Shown here: piece by piece, positions 50,725-59,618 of the stretch
Numbering within the stretch: the stretch's first letter is position 1
Layout: every line of letters starts with the position of its first letter
Origin: Paenibacillus sp. FSL H8-0548
GTDB lineage: Bacteria > Bacillota > Bacilli > Paenibacillales > Paenibacillaceae
Reading direction: 5' to 3'
NCBI RefSeq assembly: GCF_038630985.1
Contig: NZ_CP152049.1
Coordinates: 748,001-812,000, forward strand
Length of the DNA stretch: 64,000 nucleotides
Made by a program: the position numbers and the translations under genes
Notes under the pieces: model-generated
Databases searched by the model: none
Seen by the model: only the letters and a program-made list of their open reading frames with translations
Told to the model about the DNA's origin: nothing

Positions 50725-51369
50725 ATGATGACGAATAAAAAGGTAATCTTATTTCAAGGGGATTCCATAACTGATGGAGCTAGAGGGAGAAATGACGATC
50801 TGAACCATATTCTCGGACATAGCTATGCTTATATCGTTGGTGCAAGGCTTGGCTATGAGTGGGCGGAAGAGCAGCCTGTTTTTATAAATCGAGGGATAAG
50901 CGGAGATCGCGCATCGGATTTATATGCAAGGTGGAATGAGGATGCAATCAGTCTCAATCCGAGCCTAATCAGCATTCTAATAGGTGTTAATGATGCTTGG
51001 AGGACGATGAAGGGCGAGCCAAGCGGTGTAACGGATCGTTTTGGACGGGCATATCGCCACCTGCTAGAGGAAACGAAGGAAGTGCTGCCGGATGCGCAGC
51101 TGGTGCTTTGCGAGCCCTTCGTACTGAACACGGGAGCACCTTCGCAAAATTGGGAGGCATGGTCGGAGCTTATTACGGCGTATCAGCAAACGGTTCGTGA
51201 GCTTGCGGAGCAGTTCGGCGCCGTATTTGTGCCTCTTCAAGCGACATTTGATGAGGCTTGCAAGCGTGCAGATGCTGCATACTGGTTATGGGACGGCGTA
51301 CATCCTACGGCGGCAGGCCACGAATTAATAGCAAGGCAGTGGCTAAAAACAGTGCTGGATTTTAAATAA
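50725..51369 (+). CDS. SGNH/GDSL-family esterase
   Basis: A 214-residue cytoplasmic hydrolase. The four SGNH blocks are visible: GDSITDG (Ser nucleophile and Gly), NRGISGDRASD (Gly of oxyanion hole), ILIGVNDAW (Asn) and DGVHPTAAGH (Asp-His). No signal peptide. AAAAGGGGAG precedes tandem ATGs. Located 98 bases upstream of a YesM/YesN sugar-sensing pair, it is a good candidate carbohydrate acetyl-esterase for the glycan locus. It could also be a general arylesterase. Confidence 0.92.
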   Translation: MMTNKKVILFQGDSITDGARGRNDDLNHILGHSYAYIVGARLGYEWAEEQPVFINRGISGDRASDLYARWNEDAISLNPSLISILIGVNDAWRTMKGEPSGVTDRFGRAYRHLLEETKEVLPDAQLVLCEPFVLNTGAPSQNWEAWSELITAYQQTVRELAEQFGAVFVPLQATFDEACKRADAAYWLWDGVHPTAAGHELIARQWLKTVLDFK

Positions 51370-51467
51370 CAATGACCATCGAATGTTAATTCGGTTAAAG
51401 AGAGAGAACCGGCATCAAGTGGAAGCCGGTTTTCTCCTTTTAAGCCGAGAGAAGAAGGGTATGCACC

Positions 51468-53258
51468 ATGCACAAAATGACCAAGCTATTTCGCAATCTA
51501 AGCGTGACATGGAAATTCGTTGCGACGTACCTGTGCATATTGGCGGTTTCGCTTTCTGCCTGCGGCATTTATTTGTATACGCAGCTATCTGGCTCGGCGA
51601 TCTCACAGGCGCAAATCGTAATGGAGCAAAATTTGCTTCAAACGCGCAACAGTATCATGAACAAGATGGATATGATTCAAAATATATCGAAGCTGCTCAC
51701 CTCGGATATCCGCTTTCAAACGTTTTTGGGCAGCGAATTCAATAATAATTCGTTTGCGTATGATGACTATACGTCGAATATTAATCCCTATGTGGAAAAC
51801 GTGCTCCGGCAAAACCCTTTTGTGCATTCGCTGCGTGTATATATGACGAACCAAGCGATTCCGGAGATCTATGACAGCTTCTATCAGATTAGCCGAATTG
51901 CCGGTCAGGAATGGGTGCAAAGGGTTACGAAGGACGAAACGAATGTCTCAGGCTGGCGGGGACTGCATTCAGAGAAGGTTTTGCTGAACATACCGAAGCG
52001 AGGCGAGCCGGAGGATGTGTTTTCCTTCTATCAGAAAATAAACTCCTTCCGCTATTTCGATATGGTGGGCTTGCTTGAGATTGAAATTTTGGAAAGCGAT
52101 TTATTTGATATTTTAAGCTCAGAGAGCACGGGGGACATTGGGGCCTTATTCATGCTTGATGAGCAAAATAATGTAGTATCCAGCAACAAAAATGAGCTGT
52201 ACAAGCATAAAATAACGGATGCTGGCTTAATGGATCTTTCGCTTACGACAAGTGTGAATACAGTACTGAAGGTGGAGGGGCGCAAATCCGTCGTCATTTC
52301 AGTACCCTTTGACGATCTTGGTCTGCGCCTAATTGGCATATTTCCAGTAAGCAGCCTAAATGAGAAGGTGAAGGAGTCCGCTTTCTCAATTACGGGTATT
52401 TTGCTTATCGCGCTTGTCGTGCTGGGATTTATCGTCTATTTCATTACCAATGCACTGCTTTCCCGCCTGAAAATGATTGTACTCGCAATGAAGAGAGTGA
52501 AAGAGGGCTCGCTTACCGTTTCTGTTCCCGTGCAGTCTAATGATGAATTTTCGCAAATTGCGATTAGCTTCAACCTGATGACCGAGCGGATACATGAGCT
52601 GGTGGAGACGGTATACAAAAGCCAGCTGATGGAGCGAGAGGCCGAGCTTAAAGCGCTGGAATCGCAGGTGAATCCTCATTTTCTGTATAATACGCTTGCA
52701 ACCATCTCCTGGGTAGCGCGAAAGGCGAAGTCGACAGAAATCGTTCATTTGTCGGGAGCGCTCGCACAGTTTTACCGATTGGTGCTGAACAAGGGAAGAC
52801 ATGAAATTTTAATCAAGAACGAGCTGGAGATGGTCAAGGCCTATCTCGACATCCAGAAGTTTCGATTTGAAGAAATGTTTGATGTCGTTTATGAAATTGA
52901 TGAACGTGTCTATGAATATTGTGTAGTGAAAAACATACTTCAGCCAATTGTAGAAAATGCACTGAATCATGGAATTGAGCCGAAGCGGGATCGCGGCACG
53001 CTTATTATAAAGGCCTCTATTGAAGACGATGATATGCTTTGCTTTAAGGTCATTGATGACGGAGTGGGCATGACCAAGGAGAGACTTGCGGCGCTGAACG
53101 CTGGGAATATTGAACAGACGAGCGGAAGCGGCTACGCGGTGAAAAACATAGCCGAGCGTTTATCCTCGTATTACGGCGACAGACATGCCTTCCATATTCA
53201 CAGTGCGCCTGGCATCGGAACATCCGTTAAGATTATTTTTGCGAAGGAGAGAGAGTGA
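51468..53258 (+). CDS. YesM-type sensor histidine kinase
   Basis: A 596-residue membrane sensor. Membrane segments at about 14-34 and 305-325 bracket the extracytoplasmic domain; HAMP follows (LKMIVLAMKRVKEGSLTV). The phospho-acceptor is His404 in QVNPHFLYNTLATI, and the ATP lid has VENALNHGIEPK and DDGVGMTKE. GAAGAAGGG lies before the ATG. It pairs with the AraC-type regulator 4 bases downstream. Its target is probably the permease/binding-protein/GH95 genes beyond the repeat region. Confidence 0.94.
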   Translation: MHKMTKLFRNLSVTWKFVATYLCILAVSLSACGIYLYTQLSGSAISQAQIVMEQNLLQTRNSIMNKMDMIQNISKLLTSDIRFQTFLGSEFNNNSFAYDDYTSNINPYVENVLRQNPFVHSLRVYMTNQAIPEIYDSFYQISRIAGQEWVQRVTKDETNVSGWRGLHSEKVLLNIPKRGEPEDVFSFYQKINSFRYFDMVGLLEIEILESDLFDILSSESTGDIGALFMLDEQNNVVSSNKNELYKHKITDAGLMDLSLTTSVNTVLKVEGRKSVVISVPFDDLGLRLIGIFPVSSLNEKVKESAFSITGILLIALVVLGFIVYFITNALLSRLKMIVLAMKRVKEGSLTVSVPVQSNDEFSQIAISFNLMTERIHELVETVYKSQLMEREAELKALESQVNPHFLYNTLATISWVARKAKSTEIVHLSGALAQFYRLVLNKGRHEILIKNELEMVKAYLDIQKFRFEEMFDVVYEIDERVYEYCVVKNILQPIVENALNHGIEPKRDRGTLIIKASIEDDDMLCFKVIDDGVGMTKERLAALNAGNIEQTSGSGYAVKNIAERLSSYYGDRHAFHIHSAPGIGTSVKIIFAKERE

Positions 53259-53262
53259 TCCT

Positions 53263-54840
53263 ATGTATAAATTACTTATTGTGGAGGACGAGCGCTGGGA
53301 GCGGGAAGGGCTGATTGATTTTTTGGATTGGGGTGCTATGGGGATAGAAATAGCGGGGACGGCTCGCGATGGCATTGAAGGGCTGGAGCAGACGCTAGAG
53401 CTTGGCGCTGACATCGTCATTACGGATATTCGCATGCCAGGCATGGATGGCCTCGAGATGTCACGTAAAATCAAGGAGCTAAAGCCAAATGTACGGATTA
53501 TTATTTTGACCGGCTACGGTGATTTTGAATATGCTCGCAAGGCCATTGATCTCAGGGCTAGTCATTATGTTCTGAAGCCGGTAAGCGAGGAGAAATTGCT
53601 GGAAGCGATGGCAAAGGTACTGGATGAATGTGAGCAGGATACGAGCTTCAAGCAGGAGCGGGAAGAGCTTCTACTTGAAGTAGAAGAGCATCGTCGGCTC
53701 ATGAAGGAGAAATGGATCGATGACCTGCTGTTTGGGACGCTGGGCCCAAAGTACGCGAGGGAGCTGGCAGCAATGGAGGGCTTCCCTTCGGTCATGGAGT
53801 CCTTCGTAGTTTATGCCATTAAAGACCTAAGGCAAGCCCATTTCGGGGAAAAGCTGCACAAGCTTATAGTAGGCCCCCATCTCATCAAGTATTTGAATAA
53901 ACGCGAAGGGCTATGGCTTGTCGTGATCCCAGCTCCAGCAATGCGGCCAGATGAGTATGCCCATAAGCTGATCGAGCGATTAGCTGGCGGGGGAAGCCTG
54001 CTGCGGCGAAGCCAAGTAACCATTGCTGTCGGGACTGAGGCAGATACGATCTTTGAGGTATCAGATTCGGTCAAGCTGGCGGAGCAGCTTCTTGCCTACG
54101 CACAATTTTGGGGAGAGAGCGGTGTTATTTCACTAGAGGCAGTGGAGAGTGAGCGGTCAGCCTTTCTGAGTGAAGCGGCAGATTTCCTCCATAAAGGCGG
54201 TCAACAAGTGAAAGCGATCGTATTCAGCGTTCATGCGCTGGAGGAGGAGCAGGCCATTGCAGCGGTTACGGAATTATTTCACTATATCAAAGCGTGCAGA
54301 GGGGCCGAAGGAGATTACATCCGTCATTATATTAGCGGCTTGCTCTTCGAGCTTTCGGTCGTTGCTGGCATTAACAAAACGGAGAACGATAGCGGAGCTA
54401 ATTCCGGCGAGCAGCTGTATTCGCTGCTGTCGTTAGATGCTATCTTAGCCTATATCTATACATTTGTTGCCGATACGATTGCGGCATTGCGAGAGAAACG
54501 AGACGGCAAGGATGAATATGTGATCCGTCAGGTGAACAAGCTGATTGAACAAAAATATATGTCGCAGGAGATCAGTCTGAAATCTATGGCGGAGGAGGTA
54601 TTTCTGTCTCCGAATTATTTGGGCTCGCTGTATAAGAAAACGACAGGACGGCCTTTCCATGATCAGCTTGCGCAGGTCAGAATGAATAAGGCGAAGGAGC
54701 TGCTGGCAAATCCGCAATATAAGGTAGCTCGGGTGGCCAAAGAGGTAGGTATCCCAAGCACTTCGTATTTCTGCACCGTATTCAAGAGCGCGTTTGGTAT
54801 TTCACCAGGCGAATATCAGGAAATGCTGCATCGAAAATAA
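53263..54840 (+). CDS. YesN-type response regulator with AraC DNA-binding domain
   Basis: A 525-residue regulator. The receiver (1-120) has VEDERWEREGL, phospho-acceptor Asp55 in VITDIRMPGMDG and Lys in YVLKPVSEE. The C-terminal AraC domain (about 425-522) has ISLKSMAEEVFLSPNYLGSL and ARVAKEVGIPSTSYFCTVFK. AAGGAGAGAGAG lies 8-10 bases before the ATG, at the very end of the kinase gene. It likely activates the transporter operon starting at 55882. Confidence 0.95.
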   Translation: MYKLLIVEDERWEREGLIDFLDWGAMGIEIAGTARDGIEGLEQTLELGADIVITDIRMPGMDGLEMSRKIKELKPNVRIIILTGYGDFEYARKAIDLRASHYVLKPVSEEKLLEAMAKVLDECEQDTSFKQEREELLLEVEEHRRLMKEKWIDDLLFGTLGPKYARELAAMEGFPSVMESFVVYAIKDLRQAHFGEKLHKLIVGPHLIKYLNKREGLWLVVIPAPAMRPDEYAHKLIERLAGGGSLLRRSQVTIAVGTEADTIFEVSDSVKLAEQLLAYAQFWGESGVISLEAVESERSAFLSEAADFLHKGGQQVKAIVFSVHALEEEQAIAAVTELFHYIKACRGAEGDYIRHYISGLLFELSVVAGINKTENDSGANSGEQLYSLLSLDAILAYIYTFVADTIAALREKRDGKDEYVIRQVNKLIEQKYMSQEISLKSMAEEVFLSPNYLGSLYKKTTGRPFHDQLAQVRMNKAKELLANPQYKVARVAKEVGIPSTSYFCTVFKSAFGISPGEYQEMLHRK

Positions 54841-54856
54841 TAGAAGATTTACAATG

Positions 54857-54895
54857 GAACAGCTGCTCTTGCATAGGGGCGGCTTTATTTTTTGA
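54857..54895 (+). terminator. Terminator after the YesN-type gene
   Basis: AGCTGCTC pairs with GGGCGGCT using two G-U pairs, followed by TTATTTTTT. Confidence 0.7.
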
Positions 54896-54971
54896 AATAT
54901 AGGATACTATGGATTCTCGGAACCTGTTGATAACGATGCTGCGGCAGCAGCCGGAGAGCGGATAACGAAGG

Positions 54972-55156
54972 CTAACGGAAACCAGAGACGCTAAAGTTCC
55001 ATTTTTGGTTAGCGTTACATTTTAACGGAAGTGGGAGACGCTATTCCGCAGAAATGAAGCCAAATTCGGCATGTAGGGTACAAATAGAGGCCTGTGTTTC
55101 CGTTACAATCTTGAAACGAAAAATAAAGGCGATTTAGCGTCTCTGGTTTCCGTTAG
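54972..55156. repeat. 185-bp element with 24-bp perfect terminal inverted repeats
   Basis: Bases 54972-54995 (start CTAACGGAAACCAGAGACGC) are the exact reverse complement of 55133-55156. Related inner segments (TAGCGTTACATTTTAACGGA, GTTTCCGTTACAAT) suggest degenerate sub-repeats. No ORF inside. Form and size suit a non-autonomous mobile element (MITE) or a large folded RNA/DNA hairpin. Confidence 0.85.
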
Positions 55157-55202
55157 AAGCGCGAGCTGACGCGTCTGCGATTTCCAATCACCTGTATTTT
55201 AT

Positions 55203-55378
55203 ATATAAGTTCGACTTAAAAAATGCAGTTTAAGCGAAGCGAGAAGATCGTTCTGGAGAAACGAAGTGTTCGCCTTTGCAGGCCTTATTCTTATTTTTAA
55301 ATGTCTAAGCAAATCAAAGAATCTGGCTGCAACCGCGACCTTAAAGAATGATCTTCTTGCACAACACCCAAAACGTAA
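55203..55378 (+). repeat. Dispersed TIR-type repeat, right-truncated copy (unit A)
   Basis: Closely matches 55572-55766 from its left end (TATAAGTTCGACTTAAAAAA) through GGAGAAACGAAGTGTTCGCC and AATCTGGCTGCAACCGCGA to CAAAACGTA, where it is cut by the AGGTCTA repeats. Confidence 0.85.
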
Positions 55379-55379
55379 A

Positions 55380-55451
55380 TAGGTCTATTTACTAGACTTA
55401 TTTTTGTCTTTTAGACTGAATTGATGTAATAGGTCTAAAATTTAGATCTAT
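55380..55451. repeat. 72-bp AGGTCTA repeat, copy 1
   Basis: Begins TAGGTCTATTTACTAGAC and ends AGGTCTAAAATTTAGATCTA; the ends TAGGTCTA and TAGATCTA are imperfect inverted repeats. It recurs 122 bases downstream. Confidence 0.85.
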
Positions 55452-55501
55452 TTCATCTCAAATCGATGTATAAGCCCCATTTTGATGGAAACAAACGGAA
55501 G

Positions 55502-55574
55502 TAGGTCTATTTACTAGACCTATTTTTGTCTTTTAGGCTGATTTGACGAAAATAGGTCTAAAATTTAGATCTAT
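55502..55574. repeat. 73-bp AGGTCTA repeat, copy 2
   Basis: Direct copy of 55380-55451 with few differences. Its end TAGATCTAT runs into the left terminus of unit B (TATATAAGTTGG). Confidence 0.85.
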
Positions 55575-55766
55575 ATAAGTTGGACTTAAAAAATGAAGTT
55601 AAAGCGAAGCGAGAAGATCGTTCTGGAGAAACGAAGTGTTCGCCTTTGCAGCCGGATTCTTACCTTTAAATGTCTTAGGAAATCAAGAATCTGGCTGCAA
55701 CTGCGATCGTAAGAATGATCTACTCACGCAGCGACCAAAACGTACATTTCTAGTTTAACTTATATA
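55572..55766 (+). repeat. Dispersed TIR-type repeat, complete 195-bp copy (unit B)
   Basis: Ends are imperfect inverted repeats: TATATAAGTTGGACT at the left and, read from the other strand, TATATAAGTTAAACT at the right. The body has GCGAAGCG, GAAACGAAGTGTTCGCC and ATCTGGCTGCAACTGCGA. No coding capacity. Copies: 55203 (right-truncated), 40724 (internally deleted), 14895 (inverted fragment). Confidence 0.85.
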
Positions 55767-55796
55767 ACCCTTAAATATTGAGTTGATATTTAAAAC

Positions 55797-55843
55797 AAAA
55801 CGCGTTTTTTAATATATATCCTCTTGCGCCGAGCTTCTACAAT
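55797..55843 (+). promoter_or_regulatory. Possible operator and -10 of the second transporter operon
   Basis: AAAACGCGTTTT (55797-55808) is a perfect 12-base palindrome of the LacI/cre kind. TACAAT at 55838-55843 could be a -10 box without a good -35, as expected for an activator-dependent promoter. The permease ATG is at 55882. Confidence 0.35.
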
Positions 55844-55881
55844 AGAACTAGAGATCGCATCGAGAGAGAAGAGGTGGACAG

Positions 55882-56844
55882 ATGGAAGACCTGAGCATGG
55901 CGGTGAGCAAACGAGCAAGCAGCGGTCCAAAACCCAGCACGCTGGGCAAAAGATTTTGGGCGCAGCGCTACTTGATGATCCTTACGCTGCCAGCGGTAAT
56001 TTGGCTAATTATATTCCATTATGTGCCGATGTACGGCATTATTATTGCATTTGAGGAGTACAACCCGGTGCAGGGCTTTACGTTTAGCCCGTGGGTGGGG
56101 CTGGCTAACTTTAAGGAATTGTTTATCGATCCAAGCTTCATGGATTCGGTCATTAATACGTTTAAGATCAGTATGCTTAAGCTGCTGTTCGGTTTTCCAG
56201 CACCGATTCTACTGGCGATTATGCTGAATGAGCTGAGAGCACAGCGCCTCAAAAGGGTCATTCAATCGTTATCCTATCTGCCTTATTTTATATCGTGGGT
56301 ATTCGTAGTCGGCTTTATGTACACGCTGCTTGATCCTAGGACGGGCGCACTTAGCGGACTGCTTCAAACACTCGGGCTAGTCACACAGGAAAAGCTGCTC
56401 ATGGGTGATCCGAAGACGTTTACGACGCTTGTTGTTGTATCTGAAATATGGAAAAATATCGGCTGGAACTCGATTATATTTTTGGCAGCGATTGCAAGCA
56501 TTGATCCACAGCTTTATGAGGCGGCAACGGTGGACGGAGCGGGACGCTTTCGCAAAATATGGCATATCACGCTGCCAGCGATTAAGCCAACTGTTGTCAT
56601 CTTGTTAATTCTTAATGTGGGCGGGTTAGTCAATGCGAATTTTGATCAGCTGTTTCTGATGAAAAACTCCATGACGCAGGATCAGGCAAACGTCTTGTCG
56701 ATTTACTCGTATGAGATGGGACTGGTGCTTGGACGGTTCTCCTACGGTACTGCCGTTGGATTATTCCAATCCGTTGTGGCGTTCTTCCTTATGCTGGGTG
56801 CCAATTATGCCTCCCGCAAAATAACGAACGAAAGCTTATTCTAA
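55882..56844 (+). CDS. Sugar ABC transporter permease, LplB (MalF) type
   Basis: Permease of 320 residues with six membrane segments. A hydrophilic N-terminus (1-30) is followed by YLMILTLPAVIWLIIFHYVP then MYGIIIAFEEYNP, the LplB signature; the coupling loop is YEAATVDGAGRFRKIWHITLP. GAGGTGG lies 6 bases before the ATG. It is the first gene after about 1 kb of repeats and likely uses its own promoter. The second permease follows after 50 bases. Confidence 0.94.
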   Translation: MEDLSMAVSKRASSGPKPSTLGKRFWAQRYLMILTLPAVIWLIIFHYVPMYGIIIAFEEYNPVQGFTFSPWVGLANFKELFIDPSFMDSVINTFKISMLKLLFGFPAPILLAIMLNELRAQRLKRVIQSLSYLPYFISWVFVVGFMYTLLDPRTGALSGLLQTLGLVTQEKLLMGDPKTFTTLVVVSEIWKNIGWNSIIFLAAIASIDPQLYEAATVDGAGRFRKIWHITLPAIKPTVVILLILNVGGLVNANFDQLFLMKNSMTQDQANVLSIYSYEMGLVLGRFSYGTAVGLFQSVVAFFLMLGANYASRKITNESLF

Positions 56845-56894
56845 TAAACAGCTAAGCTTAAGAGGCTGCAATTTACACCTTAGGAGGTTTGCGA

Positions 56895-57773
56895 ATGAAT
56901 GCTGTTCACCGGACTACGGGAGAAAAGCTGTTTGATGCGGCGAATGTCGTGCTGCTCCTGCTTCTTGCCTTCGTTACTTTGTATCCGTTCTACAACATAT
57001 TAATTACATCATTTAACGATCCAGCAGATGCAGCAAGGGGGGGCATTACGTTCTGGCCGCGAGTACTTTCCTTTGAAAATTACAAGATGGTGCTTCAGGA
57101 TGAAAGCCTGATCAATGCCTTTATTGTAACCGTTGCTCGAACCATTTTCGGGACGGCAACAGCCGTTCTCTTCACGGCAGCTTTCTCGTATGGAGTATCC
57201 AAGCCAGAGCTGCTCGGACGAAAGCTGTTTCTAATATTGGCGATTATTACGATGTACTTTAGCGGCGGTCTTATTCCACAATATTTGCTGATCGCGCAGT
57301 ATCTGCATTTGAAGGGCAATTTCCTTGCCTATATCCTGCCTAATTTGTTCAGTGTATTTAATGCTTTAATTATGATTACCTTCTTCCGAGGCATTCCGAA
57401 GGAGATGGAGGAGTCTGCTAAAGTAGACGGCGCTCATGAGCTTACGATTTTTTGGAGACTGGTCCTGCCGGTATCGAAGCCGGTGCTTGCGACCATTGCT
57501 TTATATAATGCAGTATTTCATTGGAATTCATGGTTTGATGCTATGCTGTATGGCGGCGAGCAGCTTCGTACGCTTCAGCAAATTCTGATGCAAATTATTA
57601 GCTCCAATAGCAATGTCAGCCTAATGGCAAGCAATCTTGGGATGAAAGCCGTGACCTCCGAGTCAGTGAAGCTGGCAACCATGGTGATTACGACGCTGCC
57701 CATCGTGTTCTCCTATCCGTTTCTGCAAAAGTATTTTGTTAAAGGGATCATGATCGGCTCGGTTAAAGGGTAA
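56895..57773 (+). CDS. Sugar ABC transporter permease, LplC (MalG) type
   Basis: Permease of 292 residues; FVTLYPFYNILITSFNDPADA follows the first helix, split here as the family's second block, the coupling loop is EESAKVDGAHELTIFWRLVL and the C-terminus is VKGIMIGSVKG. AGGAGG lies 7 bases before the ATG at 56895; a TTG at 56889 is less likely. It completes the channel with the LplB-type protein. Confidence 0.94.
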   Translation: MNAVHRTTGEKLFDAANVVLLLLLAFVTLYPFYNILITSFNDPADAARGGITFWPRVLSFENYKMVLQDESLINAFIVTVARTIFGTATAVLFTAAFSYGVSKPELLGRKLFLILAIITMYFSGGLIPQYLLIAQYLHLKGNFLAYILPNLFSVFNALIMITFFRGIPKEMEESAKVDGAHELTIFWRLVLPVSKPVLATIALYNAVFHWNSWFDAMLYGGEQLRTLQQILMQIISSNSNVSLMASNLGMKAVTSESVKLATMVITTLPIVFSYPFLQKYFVKGIMIGSVKG

Positions 57774-57839
57774 CAATCGGCTTCAACGGGCAGCAAGCCC
57801 GCGATATAGAAGCAATACAAAAAGGGAGGATTCATCATC

Positions 57840-59555
57840 ATGATCAAAACAAAAAGAAAGTCGTTTATGGCTGCAATGGCGTTCATACTCGTGATTGCTC
57901 TGTCAATTACCGGCTGCAGCAGCAACAACAATAACAAAGCAGCCAATACTGGCGGCTCCAAGACAGAGACAGGAGCGACAAATAATACGCCGGCAGCTCC
58001 GGCTGATCCGAATGAGCTGGAGTGGAAGCAGGATACTTCACCTTTTACTTTCCGTCAATATTTTTATGGAACATGGGCTTCAAACTATTTGTGGAAAGAT
58101 CAGATTAATATGAAGCAAATCACGGATAAAACGGGCGTGGCCATTGATCGTTTTCTGGCTACCGGAAATGATAATGATTTCCTGAACACGATGATTGCAT
58201 CCAATGATCTGCCGGATACGCTGATGCTGGACTGGAATCACCCACAGGTGACGAAACTAATCAATAACGGAATGCTCTATTCCTTGAATGAGCTGATTGA
58301 TCAATATGCTCCTAAGCTATGGGATTTAATCGATCCGGAAATTATTAAATATCATTCTGTGGATGGCAAGCTTTATTATCTGCCGAACAACTATGAGACA
58401 GAGGAACGTTTAACGAACGGCATTCCAATTACAGGCATTCGCCCGTGGTACGTGCGTAAAGACATCTATAAGGCGCTTGGTGAGCCAAAGATTGAAACCG
58501 AGCAGCAGCTGGAGGATTTCTTAGTTCAGGCTAAGGCGAAATATCCGGAGCTAAGCCCAGTAGGGATGGAATCCTTCGACGTATCGATGTGGGGCTTTGA
58601 AGGCAGTCTATCTATGAATTATTTGATTCATTCTTTCTCTCCAACCAATATGGAAAACCGCATTAAGGACGATACACAGCGCGTGCTTTACCCTATGCGC
58701 GACAAAAATTATATCGAGGCCTTCCGATTTGTAAACAACCTGCAAAAGAAAGGATTATTTGATTCGCAGCAGCTGATTGCCAAGCAGGAGCAGTATGACG
58801 AGAAAATTTATGGCGCTAACTATATTGTTACCTCCGCGTTTATGAATGGAATATATACCCAATACAATCCAAAAATTGAGAGCACCTTGGGCGCGGATAA
58901 AACGTATGTTGTGCTTGATGGCTTGAAAATTGGCGGGCAAGAGCCGCGTTATCCTGCAAGCCGTCTTATGGGCTGGCAAGGATTCTTCATTACGAAAAAC
59001 GCAAAAAATCCTGAACGAATTATTAAATTCCTTGAATATATGTGGTCTGATGAAGGCCAACTCGATTTCCGCTACGGTGTAGAAGGCGAAACCTACGATA
59101 TGGTAGATGGATTGCCGAAAGCGCGCGCAGAGGTGAAGGATCTGGAGCTTAGCGACAACAATGCTTGGTACAGTAAATATGGTTATACAGCTTCGACATT
59201 AATGTGGCGCTCAGGCAAGCTATGGGACGCGGCGGAAAAACGTGATTTTGACGAGAAGCAGCCAGAGCAAGCAGCAGCTAAGGAGCTATTGAAAAAATAT
59301 AATTTCGACAGCTTCTCGCTTGGACTAGAAAATGTTGAGCCTGAGGGCTCCTCACCGGAAGGCGTTATTAACGCTAAAATTAAAAACCTGTGGAACAAGA
59401 CGATTCCAATGCTTGTGCTTGCAGGAACAGATAAGGAATTTGATGATATTTACAGCGATTTTGTGAAGGATATGGACAAGGTAGGAGCCGATAAGGTCGA
59501 GAAGGTTATGTATGAGCGCCACTTGGCTGACTTGGAGAAAAAAGGCATTAACTAA
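57840..59555 (+). CDS. Sugar ABC transporter binding lipoprotein, LplA type
   Basis: A 571-residue extracellular receptor. The signal peptide ends in ITGCS (Cys about 23), followed by an Asn/Thr-rich linker to about residue 55. The mature domain starts WKQDTSPFTFRQYFYGTW, then DLPDTLMLDWNHPQVTKLIN, and carries the hinge-side IRPWYVRKDIYKALG segment typical of LplA/YtcQ receptors. GGGAGG precedes the ATG. Third gene of the operon, upstream of the GH95 fucosidase gene, so it probably binds a fucosylated (or galactosylated) oligosaccharide. Confidence 0.92.
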   Translation: MIKTKRKSFMAAMAFILVIALSITGCSSNNNNKAANTGGSKTETGATNNTPAAPADPNELEWKQDTSPFTFRQYFYGTWASNYLWKDQINMKQITDKTGVAIDRFLATGNDNDFLNTMIASNDLPDTLMLDWNHPQVTKLINNGMLYSLNELIDQYAPKLWDLIDPEIIKYHSVDGKLYYLPNNYETEERLTNGIPITGIRPWYVRKDIYKALGEPKIETEQQLEDFLVQAKAKYPELSPVGMESFDVSMWGFEGSLSMNYLIHSFSPTNMENRIKDDTQRVLYPMRDKNYIEAFRFVNNLQKKGLFDSQQLIAKQEQYDEKIYGANYIVTSAFMNGIYTQYNPKIESTLGADKTYVVLDGLKIGGQEPRYPASRLMGWQGFFITKNAKNPERIIKFLEYMWSDEGQLDFRYGVEGETYDMVDGLPKARAEVKDLELSDNNAWYSKYGYTASTLMWRSGKLWDAAEKRDFDEKQPEQAAAKELLKKYNFDSFSLGLENVEPEGSSPEGVINAKIKNLWNKTIPMLVLAGTDKEFDDIYSDFVKDMDKVGADKVEKVMYERHLADLEKKGIN

Positions 59556-59561
59556 AGCAGG

Positions 59562-59590
59562 GGGCGGACAGGGAGACTTGTCCGCTCTTT
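59562..59590 (+). terminator. Weak hairpin between the binding-protein and GH95 genes
   Basis: GCGGACA pairs with TGTCCGC around GGGAGACT, followed by TCTTT. It could reduce expression of GH95 relative to the receptor. Confidence 0.55.
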
Positions 59591-59618
59591 CTATTCGGAT
59601 ATGGGAGGAGCAAATCGA

